Assembly: GCA_001801625.1 (NCBI GenBank)
Contig: MGYE01000082.1
Span: 33,536 to 70,669 of the forward strand
DNA: 37,134 nt
Direction of reading: 5' to 3'
Source of the DNA: Gammaproteobacteria bacterium RIFCSPHIGHO2_12_FULL_42_10
GTDB taxonomy: Bacteria > Pseudomonadota > Gammaproteobacteria > DSM-16500
Shown here: positions 33,793 to 37,134 of the stretch, piece by piece
Numbering within the stretch: the stretch's first letter is position 1
How the letters are laid out: each line of letters opens with the position of its first letter
Made by a program: the position numbers and the translations under genes
Notes under the pieces: model-generated
Databases searched by the model: none
Told to the model about the DNA's origin: nothing
Seen by the model: the letters and a program-made list of their open reading frames with translations, nothing else

Positions 33793-33821
33793 ATCTTACA
33801 ACACTTCGGATGAAGTGTCAT
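33793..33821 (-). promoter_or_regulatory. fadE promoter with an embedded palindromic operator
   Basis: On the minus strand ATGACA (33821-33816) and TAAGAT (33798-33793) are 17 bp apart. The perfect palindrome ACACTTC-N4-GAAGTGT (33801-33818) covers the 3' half of the -35 and most of the spacer, so a bound protein would block RNA polymerase. It is the only promoter seen for the fad operon, so a fatty-acid-responsive repressor is a reasonable guess. It does not match the E. coli FadR consensus. Confidence 0.55.
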
Positions 33822-33871
33822 CTGAACATCGCGGGCTCGGGTGGTTTTTTCAGTTTCGCGACAGCAACAAG

Positions 33872-33894
33872 TTACTCACAGTTTCTGTGGATAA
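33872..33894. promoter_or_regulatory. inverted pair of DnaA-box-like sites
   Basis: TGTGGATAA (33886-33894) is the exact complement of the DnaA consensus TTATCCACA. TTACTCACA (33872-33880) differs from TTATNCACA at one base. They face each other across 5 bp. Whether DnaA binds here for regulation or replication is not shown by the sequence. Confidence 0.45.
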
Positions 33895-34091
33895 GTCTGT
33901 TAGTAACCTATCGAAAATCTGTTAGATAGACCTACTATCAAGATGTTGTTTCAAAAGGTCAGTATCTAAACATGAGTCATATTACCGCTCATCACCTGCA
34001 TTAAGATAAGACAGAATTGTATAAAAGAAGATCATTGATGAATAAATGGAATAATATTTTGTATTTATTCAGCAGAATAACTAAAAACAGG

Positions 34092-34187
34092 GTTTCGTCG
34101 TTGCGATGCGCGCAGCGACGAAACAATCCAGATAATACTGTCAATTTAATATACTTTCTGGATTGCTTCTCTTCGCTAGCAATGGCG
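34092..34187. repeat. REP/MITE-like imperfect palindromic element
   Basis: A left hairpin GTTTCGTCG/CGACGAAAC (34092-34100, 34116-34124) is followed by CAATCCAGA (34124-34132). The last pairs with TCTGGATTG (34157-34165), and the right flank GCTTCTCTTCGCTAGCAATGGCGA is an imperfect mirror of the left end. The motif (CGTCGTTGCGA...GCGACGAAACAATCCAG) resembles the GCAATCCAG-ended palindromes scattered in several intracellular bacteria. It lies immediately downstream of the sulfatase-like gene and may terminate it. Confidence 0.7.
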
Positions 34188-34200
34188 ATTTTATGAATAG

Positions 34201-36246
34201 TCACTGAGTAAATTTTTTCAACTCAGCAAGCATGCTCACTACGGGTGCTGTTTTAGCAAAATTAGATTGTAAATTATCCGTCCATTGACCGCTCTGTCTG
34301 TTTATTAATATAAATATTTTTTGATGAGTGTTTTGAGGATACATTGCGAGTATCCAATGGTCATTTAATGCAGCAAATTGTTTGCTTGCGATGATTTTTT
34401 TATTCATTTTTTCTGTCACGGTGAGTCGTGTTGTAAAAGGATCAATTTGAAAGAGCTGAATACCTTCCAAAATAACATCCTGCATTTCAGGATAAACCGT
34501 CCGAATGGCTTCAGGCGTAAAATCACTCTCAATGACGATATATCTTTTATTAAGTTGTTGATCAGCGTGTTGTGAAAAATGATTGAAATAAGGAGTCAGT
34601 GACCGTTGTGTTGTGTTGATTTGTGGTGGTTTAATTTTTAGTAGATCAAGAATGGTAGGCTGAATATCTAACAATGAGACAGCATGATTGCTTGCGCCTT
34701 GATTTAAAGTGGTCATACCATAAGCTTTGAACGCTAATAAAGTATGATACTGCGTTAAGCTTAACACATCTGTTCCATGCCCCACCGATTGATTGACCGC
34801 TTCATGTTCTAAACTATGCGGATAAAAGCGTGGCGCTCTTTCGTGAGCCTTGCTTGGCACATACAAATCTTCTTCAGTCATGCGATCGCCGGGTAATTCT
34901 AATGCCTCGCCATGATCGGATAGTAAAACGACAATCGCATGCTCTAGCAAATGTGCATTTTGTAGTAATACGAAGAAATCATGTAATTGCTGATCGACCT
35001 GTTCAATGCTCATTTCATAACGTGGAATGGCCGCATAATGACGTCCATCTAATCGCGCCCATAAATAGGGATAATGCGGTAGGCAAAAATGAACTGCTAA
35101 AAAAAGTGGTTTTGTTCTTGTGTGATATAAGGCTGACTTTATTAATTGTAAAAAACTATTAGGCTCATAAATGAAATAAGCTGGACGATTTGCATAGCTA
35201 TAAGGAAACAACCATCGTCCTATTGTTGTATTGACAACTAAGTTAGACAAAGGAAAATCATTGAATGTGCCCAGTAAAAAATCATTGATACCCATAGGCG
35301 GCGTCACCATCCGATCAAACCCGTATTTTTCACCAATATTACTGAAACGGGTTTCATCTGTAGCGTAAATAGTTTCATAGCCTTTTTGTTTTAAAATCAA
35401 AGGAAGTGAGGTTGATAAATTAGCATGATCTTGTTTAGATAGATTTGTGCGAATACCGGTTGTATGTGGGTATTCTCCCGTTAAAATACTTGTCCAGGAG
35501 GGAAAAGTTCTTGCAAGTGGTGTGATAGCATTGCGTAGCACAAAAGATTGCGCTAAAAATTGATCGATGAATGGCGTGTTGATTGCATGACCAAAAAATC
35601 CTAAAAAATCCGGTCTCACTGAATCCATGCCAATGAGGATAACATTGGGCTCGGTGGTTGTAGCGGCGTCATTTGTAGGCAAGCTGTTATAATAGCCGTA
35701 CCAACCACCCGCAAAAATACAACATGCAAGTAATAAGCGTCGTATCCACTGGCTATACAAAATGACAAATGTAATGCAGCATGAAAAAACAACCAGGCCT
35801 GATAACCAAATGATCAGAGCAATCTGTCTATTGAAAAGCATCATAGACAGTTCAGAAAATTTTGAATTAGGAAAAAAATATTGATTAGCGGCAAAAACAG
35901 ATAATATGCCTAGCAGCCAAAGACCTATTGCAAAAAATATTTTTTGCCAATGCGTGATTTGAAAAAAGCTGGTGGTATAGCTCGCTGTCATCCAGATGAA
36001 CGCGCAATAGATAAAATGTATTAATAATTCAGCAAAAACAAAATAGATAATACCGGGTAGCATAGCAATAGGCAGATCCAGATGATCTGTCATGAATGTA
36101 TAATCTGAAAGATAAGTGCGATTGCATTGTATAAAAAAACTAATTTCTAACAATAGGAAGAAACCAGTTAATAATGCTAAATAAGAAAATATATTAGCAG
36201 AACGTTCTGTGGATATATTGTTCTTGGCGACCACCACCTTGATCAT
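34201..36246 (-). CDS. membrane sulfatase/alkaline-phosphatase superfamily protein
   Basis: The N-terminal 190 residues contain about five membrane helices (near 20-40, 62-90, 102-122, 142-165, 168-186). A periplasmic alkaline-phosphatase-fold domain starts at 200 (NVILIGMDSVRPDFLGFFGH, metal ligand D208). The sulfatase motif C-x-P-S-R-x4-TG reads TFPSWTSILTG at 247-257, so the formylglycine Cys is Thr247. This makes a true sulfatase unlikely and favours a phosphodiesterase or a phosphoethanolamine/phosphoglycerol-type transferase. The later metal-site motif VVLLSDHGEALE is kept. The length is 681 aa. It overlaps hpt by one base and is probably co-transcribed with it. The substrate is unknown. 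Confidence 0.82.
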   Translation of the reverse strand: MIKVVVAKNNISTERSANIFSYLALLTGFFLLLEISFFIQCNRTYLSDYTFMTDHLDLPIAMLPGIIYFVFAELLIHFIYCAFIWMTASYTTSFFQITHWQKIFFAIGLWLLGILSVFAANQYFFPNSKFSELSMMLFNRQIALIIWLSGLVVFSCCITFVILYSQWIRRLLLACCIFAGGWYGYYNSLPTNDAATTTEPNVILIGMDSVRPDFLGFFGHAINTPFIDQFLAQSFVLRNAITPLARTFPSWTSILTGEYPHTTGIRTNLSKQDHANLSTSLPLILKQKGYETIYATDETRFSNIGEKYGFDRMVTPPMGINDFLLGTFNDFPLSNLVVNTTIGRWLFPYSYANRPAYFIYEPNSFLQLIKSALYHTRTKPLFLAVHFCLPHYPYLWARLDGRHYAAIPRYEMSIEQVDQQLHDFFVLLQNAHLLEHAIVVLLSDHGEALELPGDRMTEEDLYVPSKAHERAPRFYPHSLEHEAVNQSVGHGTDVLSLTQYHTLLAFKAYGMTTLNQGASNHAVSLLDIQPTILDLLKIKPPQINTTQRSLTPYFNHFSQHADQQLNKRYIVIESDFTPEAIRTVYPEMQDVILEGIQLFQIDPFTTRLTVTEKMNKKIIASKQFAALNDHWILAMYPQNTHQKIFILINRQSGQWTDNLQSNFAKTAPVVSMLAELKKFTQ

Positions 36247-36812
36247 TAAGCCTGTCCATCATCTTCACTCACTGCATAAATACCAGGCACATTGCGTAAA
36301 TGCTCCTCGTAATCCAATCCAAAACCAAATAAATATCGATCTTCAGTAGTGAGCCCTACAAAATCTGGTTCAAATTTGATACCCGGTTCACGTGCACGTT
36401 TTTTGCTAACTAACACGGCAGAGTATACTGCTTGCGCTTGTTGTTGTTTGCAGTAATCTAAAATGGCTGCTAATGTTAAGCCGCCATCCATAATATCATC
36501 AACGATTAGAACTGTGCGATCTTTTAAGCTCTGTCTTGGCTCAACCAGCCAATGTAGATCACCGCCACGCGTCGTACCACGGTAACGTGTTGCGTGGATA
36601 TAATCGATTTCTAATGGAAAAGATAAACGTGTCACAAGATGGCCGACAGTAATTAATGCACCCGTCATGACACATAATACCAATGGACGGGTCGATTTTA
36701 ATTGTTGTGTAATCGCAGTTGCCATGCGGTCTAGTGCAGTATTCACCGCTTTAAAATCATACAAACATTCTGAACGGTTCAATATCAATTGAATTTGATC
36801 GATGGTTTTCAT
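36246..36812 (-). CDS. hpt: hypoxanthine-guanine phosphoribosyltransferase
   Basis: Purine salvage: transfers phosphoribose from PRPP to hypoxanthine or guanine. The PRPP-binding motif VLIVDDIMDGGLTLAAIL is at about residues 97-115, with YIHATRYRGTTRGGDLHW before it and the base-binding end DRYLFGFGLDYEEHLRNVPGIYAV. This pattern matches the Pseudomonas-type enzyme. The length is 188 aa. It is the first gene of a minus-strand unit with the membrane phosphatase-superfamily gene, and its ATG lies only 11 bp from the divergent prmB ATG. Confidence 0.93.
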   Translation of the reverse strand: MKTIDQIQLILNRSECLYDFKAVNTALDRMATAITQQLKSTRPLVLCVMTGALITVGHLVTRLSFPLEIDYIHATRYRGTTRGGDLHWLVEPRQSLKDRTVLIVDDIMDGGLTLAAILDYCKQQQAQAVYSAVLVSKKRAREPGIKFEPDFVGLTTEDRYLFGFGLDYEEHLRNVPGIYAVSEDDGQA

Positions 36813-36817
36813 ATAGT
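36789..36817 (+). promoter_or_regulatory. prmB promoter inside the hpt coding start
   Basis: TTGAAT (36789-36794) and TATAGT (36812-36817) are separated by an optimal 17 bp on the plus strand. The -35 lies within hpt codons and the -10 overlaps the hpt ATG. The predicted transcription start, about seven bases after the -10, falls on the prmB ATG at 36824. Confidence 0.6.
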
Positions 36818-36823
36818 AGCCTC

Positions 36824-37134
36824 ATGCCTACGAATATCCCGACAGAACTACATACTATACGCGATTTTTTGCGTTATGCGACCAGTCGCTTCAACGAAGC
36901 TGGACTCCATTATGGACATGGAACTGACAATGCCTGGGATGAGGCGGCCTCGTTGATTTTACATACATTACACCTTCCCCATTCCATTCACCCTGCCGCC
37001 CTGGAAGCCGCCTTAGTGGAAGCTGAGCGCCATGCATTAATGGCGTTGATTGAAAAACGTATTAGCAGCCGAATACCTGCTGCCTATTTAATCCATGAAG
37101 CTTGGTTTGCCGATTTGCCATTTTATGTTGATGA
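36824..37134 (+). CDS. prmB: ribosomal protein L3 N5-glutamine methyltransferase, 5' part
   Basis: The ORF track misses this gene because it runs off the window. From ATG 36824 the frame stays open for 103 codons. It reads [35 protein letters not shown] and later [27 protein letters not shown]. These match the PrmB N-terminal substrate-binding domain (YGHGTDNPWDEA, RIPVAYLTNKAWF in E. coli). PrmB methylates a glutamine of ribosomal protein L3. The catalytic NPPY domain lies beyond the window. There is no Shine-Dalgarno before the ATG, in keeping with a leaderless message. Confidence 0.93.
   Translation, partial: [103 protein letters not shown]

Larger units (their letters stand above)
33765..34200. 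other. 436-bp intergenic region between fadE and the sulfatase-like gene
   Basis: No convincing gene is present. Apart from the fadE promoter at the left end, it holds a perfect DnaA-box match with an inverted near-match (33872-33894), two TCTGTTAG direct repeats 22 bp apart (33896-33903, 33918-33925), an AT-rich stretch around 34015-34085, and the palindromic element at 34092-34187. The 67-aa minus ORF at 34001-34204 mainly reads through that element and is not accepted. Confidence 0.6.

Noticed and set aside
33872-34085. Definite replication origin
   Set aside because: Only one perfect and one imperfect DnaA box are present and no origin-linked genes are nearby, so it is kept as a hypothesis and not annotated as an origin.
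34001-34204. Minus-strand ORF of 67 aa
   Set aside because: Much of it is the reverse reading of the palindromic element, and no ribosome binding site or conserved pattern is seen.

Overview
The window looks like a chromosomal segment of an AT-leaning gammaproteobacterium, most plausibly Legionellales-like (Legionella/Coxiella relatives). The gene content and order support this: uvrY-uvrC-pgsA followed by tRNA-Gly/Cys/Leu exactly as in E. coli, asd-(fimV)-truA-accD-dedD as in Pseudomonas, a 1619-residue NAD-glutamate dehydrogenase, a homospermidine synthase and many palindromic intergenic repeats. The taxon is inferred from gene content; no database was consulted.

Layout. 1-5.7 kb: dnaQ, tRNA-Ser(UGA), a GacA/UvrY/LetA response regulator, uvrC and pgsA (overlapping genes), a tRNA-Gly/Cys/Leu cluster, ferredoxin fdxA, a near-perfect 28-bp hairpin repeat, and tsaB. 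5.7-14.3 kb: gdhB overlapping asd, a 98-residue remnant-like FimV, truA, accD and a DedD-like SPOR protein. 14.5-22.1 kb: an unassigned 172-residue protein, then a tight seven-gene run of adk, a STAS-MlaE permease, its ATPase, an MCE substrate-binding protein, an auxiliary lipoprotein, homospermidine synthase and a YbiT-type ABC-F protein. 22.2-26 kb: a SulP anion transporter whose stop overlaps the start of a tyrosine recombinase, then a GC-rich hairpin block and a HigBA toxin-antitoxin pair on the minus strand; this is the most accessory-looking part. 26-37.1 kb, mostly minus strand: histidine phosphatase and kdsB, a lone plus-strand cyclic-nucleotide-binding protein, a complete beta-oxidation operon (fadE-fadI-fadJ), a 436-bp intergenic region with DnaA-box-like sites and a REP/MITE-like palindrome, a membrane alkaline-phosphatase-superfamily enzyme, hpt, and the start of prmB on the plus strand.

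How the parts fit. Most genes are housekeeping: repair and replication fidelity, phospholipid synthesis, tRNA modification, amino-acid and fatty-acid metabolism, envelope lipid transport. The interesting signals are regulatory and structural. There is a dispersed C/G-strand-biased palindrome family in four intergenic gaps. Two promoters (higB and prmB) place the predicted transcription start at the ATG, implying leaderless mRNAs. A palindrome fills the fadE promoter spacer. FimV is reduced to an anchor plus its C-terminal motif. A full-length integrase is translationally coupled to a SulP gene. I did not find a clearly new multi-gene defence or mobile system; the SulP-integrase-hairpin-HigBA stretch is the best place to look for one.
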